51,512 nucleotides of DNA from an uncultured Lachnospiraceae bacterium (lineage in GTDB: Bacteria; Bacillota; Clostridia; Lachnospirales; Lachnospiraceae). The notes beneath the pieces are model-generated. The model had not been told where the DNA came from. It ran no database searches and saw only the letters and a program-made list of their open reading frames with translations. Each line of letters begins with the position of its first letter. The first letter of the stretch is position 1. The stretch is taken from contig CANPIM010000021.1 of assembly GCA_947574135.1 (NCBI GenBank), forward strand, positions 1 to 51,512. The letters run 5' to 3'. The position numbers were made by a program, and so were the translations under genes. This document shows positions 9,501 to 17,144 of the stretch, piece by piece.

Positions 9501-9529
9501 TTGTAGGTTTAAGACAAATATGATATAAC
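9501..9529 (+). promoter_or_regulatory. Promoter of the ECF S component / coaX genes
   Basis: TTGTAG (9501-9506), 17-base spacer, TATAAC (9524-9529). The transcript would start about 45 bp before the S-component ATG. The -10 box is embedded in a perfect inverted repeat, so repression at this site is likely. Confidence 0.6.
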
Positions 9530-9537
9530 CATATTTG
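9515..9537. promoter_or_regulatory. Palindromic operator candidate over the -10 box
   Basis: CAAATATG (9515-9522) and CATATTTG (9530-9537) form a perfect 8-bp inverted repeat with a 7-bp centre that contains most of the TATAAC -10 box. A dimeric repressor bound here would block the ECF/coaX promoter. No regulator gene is adjacent, so its identity is unknown. Confidence 0.5.
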
Positions 9538-9583
9538 TATTGTATCTCCAAAAGGAGAATAATAACAAGGAGGAAAATTGAAT

Positions 9584-10201
9584 ATGGAAAAATCATTTCA
9601 AACCAAGCAGCTGGCTCTCTTGGGTCTCTTGACCGGAGTCCTGCTCATCATGGCGTATACGCCGCTGGGATACCTGAACCTTGGACCTCTGGCCATATCC
9701 TTCAATGTAATCCCCGTAGCGTTAGCCGCCGTCACCCTGGGCCCTGTAGGCGGAGCCGCCATAGGAGCCGTATTCGGACTTACCAGCTTTCTGCAGTGCA
9801 TTGGCGTGGGAGGAACCAGCGCCATGGGTGTCATTCTCTTTGACATCAATCCTTTTTTAGCTTTTATCCAGCGCTTTATTCCCCGGCTTTTAGACGGATT
9901 TCTGCTGGGCTACGTGTTTCGCGGCGTGCGAAAGGCCGTCAATACCCATGTGGCCTGCTTTGTCACGGGCTTTTGCTCCGCACTGTTCAATACGGCCCTG
10001 TTTATGACTGCCCTGGTGCTGCTCTTTGGCAACACCCCCTATATGCAGGAGCTTATAGCCGGACGAAATATTCTTGTATTTATCTGTACCTTTGTGGGAA
10101 TTAACGCGGTCTGCGAAATGATTGCCTCCACGGTCATTACCGGCGCCGTGGGATATGCCCTGTTTAAGGCCGGATTTATGCCTGGCAGGGAAAAACGCTA
10201 A
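9584..10201 (+). CDS. ECF transporter S component, probably for pantothenate
   Basis: A 205-residue integral membrane protein with about five or six hydrophobic helices, the size and layout of substrate-capture (S) subunits of energy-coupling-factor vitamin importers. Examples are ALLGLLTGVLLIMAYTPLGYL at the N terminus and the glycine/alanine-rich segment PVALAAVTLGPVGGAAIGAV. The S unit works with a shared EcfT-EcfA1A2 module not found in this window. Substrate is inferred from context: coaX follows 36 bp downstream and coaBC is nearby, so pantothenate is the best guess (PanT-like). I prefer the ATG at 9584, 10 bases after GGAGG, over a TTG two codons earlier that is only 4 bases away. Riboflavin or another vitamin cannot be excluded from sequence alone. 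Confidence 0.82.
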   Translation: MEKSFQTKQLALLGLLTGVLLIMAYTPLGYLNLGPLAISFNVIPVALAAVTLGPVGGAAIGAVFGLTSFLQCIGVGGTSAMGVILFDINPFLAFIQRFIPRLLDGFLLGYVFRGVRKAVNTHVACFVTGFCSALFNTALFMTALVLLFGNTPYMQELIAGRNILVFICTFVGINAVCEMIASTVITGAVGYALFKAGFMPGREKR

Positions 10202-10237
10202 ACGATTTTAAGAACAGGAGACCCGGAGGGATAATCT

Positions 10238-11002
10238 ATGATTCTGGCCATTGACATTGGAAATACCAATATTGTAATCGGAGGCTTTGAAAAGCAGCAC
10301 ATTCTCTTCTGTGAAAGGTTCCAGACCAATCACAAGGCCACCAGCCTGGAATATGCCGCTATCTTTAAGGTAACCTTTGAGATACATAAGCTTGACAAAT
10401 CCAAGGCCCAGGGAGCGATTATCTCCTCCGTGGTCCCCTCCATTACCCACACCGTAAAGGAGGCCGTGGAAAAATATACAGGGGCTCCTGTGCTGGTGGT
10501 GGGGCCTGGCATCAAGACCGGCATCCGCATCCAGGCGGACAATCCGGCCCAGCTGGGCAGCGATCTGGTGGTGGGCGCCGTAGCCGGGGCGGCCTTCTAT
10601 CCGGTCCCCCTGATTCTGGTGGACATGGGCACAGCCACCACGGTTTCCGTCATCGATGCCTCCAAAGCCTTTATGGGAAAAATGATACTTCCCGGGGTGG
10701 GGGTTTCCCTGGATGCCCTTATCAGCCGGACCTCTCAGCTTCCCAAAATTTCTCTGGATCCCCCAAGGAAGCTTATCGGCACCAACACCATTGACTCCAT
10801 CAAGAGCGGCATCCTTTACGGCACTGCCGGAGCTATAGACGGCCTGATTGAACGGATCCGGGAAGAGCTACACGCCCCCTGCACCGTGGTGGCCACCGGT
10901 GGACTGGCCAGGGTGATTGTGCCCCTCTGCCGAAATTCCATTCTTTTGGATGAGGAGCTGCTGCTTAAGGGACTCATGCTTCTCTATGAGCGGAATACTT
11001 AA
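10238..11002 (+). CDS. coaX: Type III pantothenate kinase
   Basis: Phosphorylates pantothenate with ATP, the first step of coenzyme A synthesis, in the cytosol. The 254-residue protein shows the ASKHA-type phosphate loop DIGNTN at residues 6-11, the central GSDLVVGAVAG, the second phosphate/dimer motif DMGTATTVSVID and GVSLDALISRTSQLP, all in the CoaX order. Type III enzymes need a monovalent cation and resist CoA feedback (family knowledge). Many CoaX proteins have G-x-D-R in the central motif; here Arg is replaced by Leu. The ATG follows GGAGGG by 7 bases. It shares the promoter of the upstream S component (36 bp away), giving a pantothenate uptake-phosphorylation pair that feeds the divergently read coaBC. 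Confidence 0.94.
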   Translation: MILAIDIGNTNIVIGGFEKQHILFCERFQTNHKATSLEYAAIFKVTFEIHKLDKSKAQGAIISSVVPSITHTVKEAVEKYTGAPVLVVGPGIKTGIRIQADNPAQLGSDLVVGAVAGAAFYPVPLILVDMGTATTVSVIDASKAFMGKMILPGVGVSLDALISRTSQLPKISLDPPRKLIGTNTIDSIKSGILYGTAGAIDGLIERIREELHAPCTVVATGGLARVIVPLCRNSILLDEELLLKGLMLLYERNT

Positions 11003-11042
11003 GAACAGTCCCATCCTTCTCTTTAAGACAAATCCTGCCTGT

Positions 11043-12191
11043 TTAACAAATATTCCTGTCCAAAATTTCTCTTATCTCAGCCAGCATCCTGTCTGCCATG
11101 CTGGAAAAGCCTACATCTGTAGGGTGAAGAGCATCCACTGTAAGCTCCCAGCAGTCTTTGGGAAACAGCTCTCTCCCGTCTATAAAATACACCTCTCCCA
11201 GCTCCTTCTTAAGCTTGGCCGCCACATCTCTATGAAAGCGGAACTGCCTGTCAAAGGCCTCCCCCTTTTTTGGATCCAGCGCCGCAAATACATCGGGGAT
11301 CCGGGAAACCGCCACCACCGGCACATGGGGATGGCTTTTACGAATCCGCCGGATAAAGGGCTCCAGGGTTGGCTCCAGACAGCCGTGCACCATGGCATTG
11401 GCAGCATAATCCAGCATAAACAGCAAAGGATTCTTAATTTCCGCCAGCAGATCTGCCACCTCCGGCTCTCCCAGTCCATTTCCGGAAAAGCCGAAATTAT
11501 AGGTCTCCAGATTAAGCTTCCGGGCCAGGATTCCCGCATAGCAGAGGCCCGGACGGCTGGCGCAGGCTCCCTGGGTAATGCTGGTTCCATAGAGCACCAG
11601 ACTGCCCTCCCTCTCATAGGGCGACGGGGGCTCTAAAAAAGCGTCCCTGTCAATGCCAAGCTCCACCCTTCTCACATGACAATACAGGGGAAAATTAATG
11701 AGAAACTCATTCACCGGCCCCTCTCCTGCCCCCTCCTGCCGGCCCGCACAAAAGGCCGCCATGGTATCCGGGGAAAGCACCTCACACTGATAAGCCTTTT
11801 CCGTAATATCAAACCGGGTGACTCCTAAAAACAGCAGGTCCCGCCGGTCCCGGCCCACATAGCAGTCAAAGCCGCATTGGCCACAGGCCGTCATATGATA
11901 AAGCTCCGGGGGATTCTCCAGCTCTACCCGCAGCCAAAGGCTGGTGGTATTGGATCGGAAGGAAATCTGTCCTCCGGCCGTCTCCCTTCCCAGAGCCACC
12001 AAATTCGGGTTTACCCCCTTTAAAATCTCCCGGTATTTCCCGGTAAGCCTGTCAAAGCTTCGGTCCTCCTCATAGCCCAAAAGCCCGCTCACCCGAATCC
12101 CCGGCTCCTCCAGGGGGACAAAGCGGATGCGCTCCTCCTCATAGGTAAAATTTCCCTGCATATTGCTGTCAAGCTGGATCACTGACGGCAT
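11043..12191 (-). CDS. SGNH/GDSL-family hydrolase with N-terminal beta domain
   Basis: A 382-residue protein with no signal peptide. An N-terminal beta-rich region (about residues 1-190) precedes an SGNH hydrolase domain. Block I reads YGTSITQG, with the nucleophile Ser in GTS instead of GDS. Block II is the FGFSGNGLGEPE stretch with Gly, and the C-terminal catalytic pair is DALHPTDVGF. These enzymes remove acyl groups, often acetyl, from sugars or glycans. The ATG at 12191 has GGAGGA 7 bases upstream; an apparent start ten codons earlier lacks one. It is the last gene of the leftward carbohydrate cluster, 74 bp after a Gfo/Idh/MocA gene. A carbohydrate esterase acting on the imported oligosaccharide is the natural inference; the actual acyl group is unknown. 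Confidence 0.85.
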   Translation of the reverse strand: MPSVIQLDSNMQGNFTYEEERIRFVPLEEPGIRVSGLLGYEEDRSFDRLTGKYREILKGVNPNLVALGRETAGGQISFRSNTTSLWLRVELENPPELYHMTACGQCGFDCYVGRDRRDLLFLGVTRFDITEKAYQCEVLSPDTMAAFCAGRQEGAGEGPVNEFLINFPLYCHVRRVELGIDRDAFLEPPSPYEREGSLVLYGTSITQGACASRPGLCYAGILARKLNLETYNFGFSGNGLGEPEVADLLAEIKNPLLFMLDYAANAMVHGCLEPTLEPFIRRIRKSHPHVPVVAVSRIPDVFAALDPKKGEAFDRQFRFHRDVAAKLKKELGEVYFIDGRELFPKDCWELTVDALHPTDVGFSSMADRMLAEIREILDRNIC

Positions 12192-12265
12192 GCTCTCTTC
12201 CTCCCTTCTCTGGCAGACCAAAAGGCCATGCTCCTTTCTGCAAGCATGACCCTCTGGTCCGGATA

Positions 12266-13342
12266 TTATGCAAAGTAAATGGTTTGATTGGTTTTGGCTG
12301 ACTGGTAGATAGCCTCCAATATCTGGGTCACCACCATGGCCTGCTCCGGCTGTACCACCAAAGGCTCTCCCAGGGCCACGGCCCGGTAGAACACCTCCTG
12401 CTCCACATCCTCAGGCTTCTCCTCGTCCCCGGAGAAAAAGTCAACGCCCCCGGCCCCAAGCTCCGGCTTTTCCACACACTGCCGTCCGTATTTCACCCGG
12501 TTAATGCGCAGGCCCTCCTTCATATCCGCCCCGGCCTTTGTGCCGCACAGAGTGGTTTTGGCCTCATCCACCTCCAGGCTGTTCAAGGCCCAGGAGGATT
12601 CCAGATAAATGGTGGCTCCATTTTTCATTTTAATAAAGCCAAAGGCAGAGTCCTCCACCGTAAACTTTTCTGGATCCCAGTCCCCAAAAGCATTTCCCGT
12701 CTCCTTCTGGTCCGCCAGCTTCCGAAACACGGAGCCGGTCACAGACACAGGCTCATAATTGTCCATCATCCACAGGGTCAGATCCAACGCATGGGTGCCG
12801 ATGTCAATCAGGGGGCCTCCCCCCTGCTTTTCCTCGTCAATAAACACGCCCCAGGTGGGAACCGCTCTCCGGCGAATGGCGTGAGCTTTGGCAAAATAAA
12901 TCTCCCCCATCTCCCCGTCCTCACAGAACCGCTTTAAAAACCGGGAATCCTTCCGATAACGGTTCTGGTAGCCGATGGTGAGAATTTTTCCGCTCTCCCT
13001 GGCAGCCTCCACCATGGCCTTGGCCTCCTCATAGGTCTTGGCCATAGGCTTTTCACACATTACGTTCTTTCCCGCCTTTAGGGCCGCTATGGCTGCCGGC
13101 GCATGGGCATTGTTGGGAGTCAGCACATAGACTGCATCCAGCTCTTCCTTTACCAGATCGTGAAAATCCGTATAGATCCGGGCATCCTCTGTGCCAAAGG
13201 CCTCCCGGGTTTTCTCCGCCCGCTCCTGTATCAGATCGCAGAAGGCCACCACCTCAAAGCCCCCCTGCCTTTTCATGGCCGGCAAATGCTTTCCGTTGGC
13301 AATGCTGCCGCAGCCCACAATGCCTACCTTTAATTTTCTCAT
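12266..13342 (-). CDS. Gfo/Idh/MocA-family oxidoreductase (first of three)
   Basis: A 358-residue NAD(P)-dependent sugar oxidoreductase. The Rossmann loop is VGIVGCGSIA near residues 6-15, the family's EKP motif appears as CEKPMAKTYEEA with the catalytic-region Lys, and GGGPLIDIGTHALDLTLWM carries the Asp-x-x-x-His pair typical of the active site. Such enzymes oxidise or reduce a sugar or inositol carbon, commonly C3. The ATG at 13342 is chosen because GGGGG lies 6 bases upstream; the adjacent GTG is only 3 bases away. It starts 12 bp after a TIM-barrel isomerase gene and is clearly cotranscribed with it. Substrate is not predictable from motifs; context points to a glycan-derived sugar. Confidence 0.9.
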   Translation of the reverse strand: MRKLKVGIVGCGSIANGKHLPAMKRQGGFEVVAFCDLIQERAEKTREAFGTEDARIYTDFHDLVKEELDAVYVLTPNNAHAPAAIAALKAGKNVMCEKPMAKTYEEAKAMVEAARESGKILTIGYQNRYRKDSRFLKRFCEDGEMGEIYFAKAHAIRRRAVPTWGVFIDEEKQGGGPLIDIGTHALDLTLWMMDNYEPVSVTGSVFRKLADQKETGNAFGDWDPEKFTVEDSAFGFIKMKNGATIYLESSWALNSLEVDEAKTTLCGTKAGADMKEGLRINRVKYGRQCVEKPELGAGGVDFFSGDEEKPEDVEQEVFYRAVALGEPLVVQPEQAMVVTQILEAIYQSAKTNQTIYFA

Positions 13343-13354
13343 CACTATCCCCCT

Positions 13355-14122
13355 TTACCTCTCTTCTAACCTTCGGATATATTCCATGCTCTTTCTCATA
13401 TTCTCCATGGGCTCCCCATAAGGGTGCTCATCCTGCTCCACCACCAGCCACTGCACCTGACTGGGTCCGGCCTGGGCAAGGATGGCCCCAAGCTCCAGCT
13501 CTCCCTCTCCCAGAGCCACCTGGGCCACTCTGTCCCTTTCCCGAATAAAGTCCTTGATGTGAAGCACAGGGCAGCGGCCGGCGTATTTTTTCATATAAGC
13601 CACCGGATCCACACCGCTGACCTTTACCCAGCACAGATCCAGCTCCGCCGCCAAATCCCGGGATTCCACCGAATCGTAGAGCATATCCAGCCAATAGGCT
13701 CCTGTCTGTGTTTTTTCAAATTCATAGCTGTGATTGTGATATAAAACCTGTATCCCTGCCTGTCTGCACCGGGCGGACATTACGGGAAAATAATCCAGGG
13801 TTTCCTGAAACCGCCCAGGGTCCCCTCTCCTTCCCTCATCCATCCAGGGAATGGCCAGAAACTCACAGCCAAGCTTCTCATAGGCCCGGACCGTCCCCTC
13901 CAGATCCCGCTCAAACTCTCCCAGGGGAACATGGGCGCTGACCGCCTTTAGGCCCAGGCTGTCCAGGCAGGCCCGGATTTCTCCCGGCTCCCTTCCGTAA
14001 AGGCTCACCAGCTCCACACCCTCATAGCCCATGCGGGCCAGCTGCTCCATGGTCCCTGCAAAATCCTCCTCCGCTTCCCTGCGCAGAGAGTAAACCTGCG
14101 CCGCAACCGGTATCCGTGTCAT
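13355..14122 (-). CDS. Sugar phosphate isomerase/epimerase-like TIM barrel (AP_endonuc_2 fold)
   Basis: A 255-residue cytosolic protein of the xylose-isomerase-like TIM-barrel superfamily. Metal-binding and active-site strands can be read in order: SAHVPL near residue 62, YHNHSYEF in the middle (His/Glu), AELDLCWVKVSG with Glu and Asp, VLHIKD with His-x-x-Asp, and VVEQDEHP at the end. Members are isomerases, epimerases, dehydratases or, in some gut bacteria, components of C-glycoside cleavage; the motifs do not discriminate. The ATG has a GGACAGG-type ribosome site about 8 bases upstream. It lies 12 bp before a Gfo/Idh/MocA gene. Pairing of these two families is a recurring arrangement in oxidised-sugar metabolism. 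Confidence 0.85.
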   Translation of the reverse strand: MTRIPVAAQVYSLRREAEEDFAGTMEQLARMGYEGVELVSLYGREPGEIRACLDSLGLKAVSAHVPLGEFERDLEGTVRAYEKLGCEFLAIPWMDEGRRGDPGRFQETLDYFPVMSARCRQAGIQVLYHNHSYEFEKTQTGAYWLDMLYDSVESRDLAAELDLCWVKVSGVDPVAYMKKYAGRCPVLHIKDFIRERDRVAQVALGEGELELGAILAQAGPSQVQWLVVEQDEHPYGEPMENMRKSMEYIRRLEER

Positions 14123-14215
14123 AGCATAAACCTGTCCTTTCTAAATCTTCAACCGCATATCCCGTCTCCAAGGCTGCACGTCTCGACCCCTGCCAACAGG
14201 CAGCCTCCTGCTTCC

Positions 14216-15274
14216 TCAGACCTCCTGCTCCTCAAAGAGCACCACCTGCTTTGTCTCTGCAGACTGAAAAACAGCCTCCATCACCTTCATGACCCGCATA
14301 ACCTGGGTAAGCTTAATCCGGCTCTCCTCTCTTTCTTCCAGCACAGCCATTACATTTTGGTAGAATTCCTTCACGTCTCCGCCCTCCACGATCTGCTCCT
14401 CCGTGGAAATGCTGTCCTCTCTTCTGGGCGCCATGGTCTTGGTAAGGCCTGCCGCTGTTCTCACAGGCACCACATCCTCCTCGGTCTTTCCCACAGCCCG
14501 CACAATCTGCATATCCTGTCCCCAGTTTGTAATGACTGCCGATCCGTTGGTTCCCAGCACATACCATCTGGGCAGATTGATAAAGTTGCTGGTTCCCACC
14601 TCCACCACAATATGTACGCCGTTTGCAAAGCCCAGATCGGCGGTGAACCCGTCATCCACCAGCTGATTGGTCACATGGGTCAGGGTTGCATAGACCGTCT
14701 CAAGCCTCACGCCCGGGAATAGCAGCATGACTTGATCTAAAAGGTGTACTCCCCAGTCCAAAACCATACCGCCCCCGTGCTCCTTCTCCTGGCGCCAGTC
14801 TCCCGGAATTCCCCGGGATCCGTGAACCCTGGATTCCACCCGGAAAATCTCCCCAAGCCTTCCGCTGTCCATGACCTGCTTCACTGTGAGAAAATCTCCG
14901 TCCCATCTTCGGTTCTGGTGCACGGTGAGAAACCGGCCCGTTCTCTTGGATGCCTCTATCATCTCTGCAAGCTCTGCGGAGGAAAGGGCCGCCGGCTTCT
15001 CCGAAATCACATGCTTTCCCGCCTCCATGGCCTTTATGGCAATCTCCTTATGCACATCGTTGGGGGTAGCCACCAGCACCAACTCCACAAAGGGATCGGC
15101 CAAAAGCTCCTCCAGGCTTCCGTAAACGGGAATCTTTTTGGACCGGGCATACTCCCGCCGCTCCTCCCTGATGTCCCAGATACCCGACACAACCAGCTCC
15201 CCAAGCTCCTCAATCAAATCATAATGCCAGCCGGCCATTCCTCCAAAGCCGACCATTGCCAATGTATGCCACAT
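14216..15274 (-). CDS. Gfo/Idh/MocA-family oxidoreductase (second of three)
   Basis: A 352-residue NAD(P)-dependent oxidoreductase. The nucleotide loop is LAMVGFGGMAGWH at the start, the EKP motif reads VISEKPAALSSAELAEM near residue 93, and the substrate-domain motif GGGMVLDWGVHLLDQVMLLFPG holds the Asp-x-x-x-His active-site pair. It is only distantly similar to its two neighbours of the same family by eye, so it probably acts on a different substrate or direction. It starts 30 bp after another TIM-barrel isomerase gene and is separated by 93 bp from the next gene; that gap holds a 7-bp inverted repeat (AGGCTGC and GCAGCCT, about 14171-14206), too weak to call a terminator. Confidence 0.9.
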   Translation of the reverse strand: MWHTLAMVGFGGMAGWHYDLIEELGELVVSGIWDIREERREYARSKKIPVYGSLEELLADPFVELVLVATPNDVHKEIAIKAMEAGKHVISEKPAALSSAELAEMIEASKRTGRFLTVHQNRRWDGDFLTVKQVMDSGRLGEIFRVESRVHGSRGIPGDWRQEKEHGGGMVLDWGVHLLDQVMLLFPGVRLETVYATLTHVTNQLVDDGFTADLGFANGVHIVVEVGTSNFINLPRWYVLGTNGSAVITNWGQDMQIVRAVGKTEEDVVPVRTAAGLTKTMAPRREDSISTEEQIVEGGDVKEFYQNVMAVLEEREESRIKLTQVMRVMKVMEAVFQSAETKQVVLFEEQEV

Positions 15275-15304
15275 GGTATTCCCTTCCTTTCTTCTGTTTG
15301 ATTC

Positions 15305-16276
15305 TCAGGCCCAGTACATGCTTCCCCGGTCCTCTTTCAGCAGCACATTGTTCAGACACTGGATGGATTTCAGCAGCCCCTCCCGGCCGGACATAAGACT
15401 GTCCTCATGCTCAATGCTGACAGCATAGTCGTAGCCTGCCATGCGAAGCTCTGAGGCAATGGCTCTCCAATATTCCTCCCCGTGTCCGTAACCCACGGAC
15501 CGGAAGATCCAGGAACGTTCCAGCTCCTGGCTGTAATGGGTGGTGTCCAGCACTCCGTTTATTGCCAGATTCCGGGCATCCAGCTTGGTATCCTTGGCAT
15601 GAAAATGGTACAGAGCCCCCGCCCTTCCCAGCTCCCGGATGCAAGTACAGGGATCCATGCCCTGCCAGATCAGATGGCTGGGATCAAAATTGGCGCCGAT
15701 CTCCGGACCTACCGCCTCCCGCAGCCGCAAAAGAGTCCGGGTGTTATATACACAGAAGCCGGGATGCAGCTCCAGAGCAATCTTATGGACTCCGTGCTCC
15801 CTTGCAAAGGCCGCCTTCTTCTCCCAATAGGGAATCAGCACCTCCTCCCACTGGTACTTGAGAATCCTGGAAAAATCATCCGGCCAGGGACAGGTGACCC
15901 AGTTGGGCATCCGATCCTCCGGGCTTCCCCCGGGACAGCCGGAAAAGGTGTTCACCACAGGAACTCCCAGCTTTTCTGCCAGCAAAATGGCATTTGTCAG
16001 ATCCTCATCAAACCGCTTGGCCGTAGCCGGATCCGGATGCACCATATTGCCATGGCTGCTCAATGCGCTGATCTCCAGGCCATGCCTTTTTATGGTGTCC
16101 AGAAACACCTTTCTCTTTTCCTTGTCCGCCAATAGAGCCGGTGCATCGCAGTGGGCCCGTCCCGGAAAGCCTCCGCAGCCGATCTCCACCATCTCCACAC
16201 CGTTTTCTGCCAGAAAGGCACAGGCCTCCTCCAGAGGCAGATTTCCCAGCACAACTGTAAATACGCCTAATTTCAT
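15305..16276 (-). CDS. Sugar phosphate isomerase/epimerase-like TIM barrel
   Basis: A 323-residue member of the xylose-isomerase-like TIM-barrel superfamily. Ordered motifs are MKLGVFTVVLG at the start, EMVEIGCGG, LSSHGN, ALELHPGFCVYN with Glu and His, IGANFDPSHLIWQG with Asp and His, YHFHAKDTKLD and VSIEHEDSLM. These give the expected metal-binding Glu/Asp/His/Glu set. The true start is the ATG at 16276, 8 bases after GGGAGGA; the open frame continues upstream for 58 codons but lacks a ribosome site and similarity there. It follows the response-regulator gene by 64 bp and precedes a Gfo/Idh/MocA gene by 30 bp, repeating the isomerase-oxidoreductase pairing seen just downstream. Confidence 0.87.
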   Translation of the reverse strand: MKLGVFTVVLGNLPLEEACAFLAENGVEMVEIGCGGFPGRAHCDAPALLADKEKRKVFLDTIKRHGLEISALSSHGNMVHPDPATAKRFDEDLTNAILLAEKLGVPVVNTFSGCPGGSPEDRMPNWVTCPWPDDFSRILKYQWEEVLIPYWEKKAAFAREHGVHKIALELHPGFCVYNTRTLLRLREAVGPEIGANFDPSHLIWQGMDPCTCIRELGRAGALYHFHAKDTKLDARNLAINGVLDTTHYSQELERSWIFRSVGYGHGEEYWRAIASELRMAGYDYAVSIEHEDSLMSGREGLLKSIQCLNNVLLKEDRGSMYWA

Positions 16277-16340
16277 TAGAATAATCCTCCCTTCATGATA
16301 AAAATAAACCAAGATGCACCACCAAACCGGTTCCCACCTG

Positions 16341-17144
16341 TCAGTGATTGGACCGGTTCCTGTATTCCCCGGGGGTGGTCCCCACAATAGCCTTAAAGCA
16401 TTTATAAAAATAATTGATATCCCGATACCCCACCCTCTCGGCAATCTCATAGATCATATCATGTCCCCCGTCAATGTATTCCACCGCCGCCCGGATGCGA
16501 AAGCTGTTCAGATACTCATTAAAGGAAAGGCCCATCTCCTTTTTAAAGAGGCGTCCCAGATAAACCGGACTAAAGCTGTAAAGCTTAGCCAGCATATTCA
16601 GGGTGAGGGGCTCGCTGAAATGATCGTTGATATATCGGAGTATCTCTGTGATAACTCCGTTGGCGGACAGCCGGTACAGATGCTCAAACTGCTTACAGTA
16701 GAAATCCTCCCGTGTCTGTTCCCCTGCCTCCTCTTCCTCCTCCGCTTCCACCGGCTCCGGCTCTCCCTGCAGGGACAGCTGCTCTGCAATTCTGCTCAGA
16801 TATCCGCAGAGCACCACCTCGTTAATGGGCTTCAGGAGATAATACTGCACCCCATACTCCATTACCGCCTGGGCATAGGAAAACTCCCCGTAGGCGCTGA
16901 CAATAATCACCTTGCAGCTCTCCTTTTGCAGGGATAACTGCCGCACCAGCTCCACGCCGTCCATGCGGGGCATTTTCAGGTCTGTCACAATCAGATCAAA
17001 ATGCTCCCGAAGCTGCAGCTCCAGAGCCTCCTGTCCGTCAGAGGCCGTCTGTTCCACCTGAAATCCATAGGCGCCCCAGTCAATCAGTCTCTGCATTCCC
17101 TGGCAAACCACCTGTTCATCATCCACAATCATGACTCGGTACAT
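16341..17144 (-). CDS. AraC-type response regulator (YesN-like)
   Basis: A 267-residue DNA-binding response regulator. The receiver (about residues 1-120) has the acidic pair VDDE near residue 8, the phosphoacceptor Asp55 in VTDLKMP, VSAYGEF and the switch Lys in LLKPI. An acidic Glu-rich linker (about 128-142) leads to a two-helix-turn-helix AraC domain (about 165-262) with LAKLYSFSPVYLGRLFKKEMG and IAERVGYRDINYFYKCFKAIVGTTPGEYR. It is shorter than many YesN proteins, which carry a long middle region. Its start overlaps the end of the sensor kinase gene by 16 bp, so translation is coupled. It most likely activates the adjacent LplABC-type transporter and sugar genes; a candidate site is the direct repeat at 22783-22815 and 24286-24317. 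Confidence 0.92.
   Translation of the reverse strand: MYRVMIVDDEQVVCQGMQRLIDWGAYGFQVEQTASDGQEALELQLREHFDLIVTDLKMPRMDGVELVRQLSLQKESCKVIIVSAYGEFSYAQAVMEYGVQYYLLKPINEVVLCGYLSRIAEQLSLQGEPEPVEAEEEEEAGEQTREDFYCKQFEHLYRLSANGVITEILRYINDHFSEPLTLNMLAKLYSFSPVYLGRLFKKEMGLSFNEYLNSFRIRAAVEYIDGGHDMIYEIAERVGYRDINYFYKCFKAIVGTTPGEYRNRSNH

Noticed and set aside
14171..14206. Terminator between the second oxidoreductase and the isomerase genes
   Set aside because: The 7-bp inverted repeat has a long loop and no T-run, and the flanking genes look like one operon.
16325..16356. Hairpin of two ACCGGT-containing repeats around the response-regulator stop codon
   Set aside because: The stem is about 7 bp with a long loop and no T-run; it was not strong enough to call a terminator.
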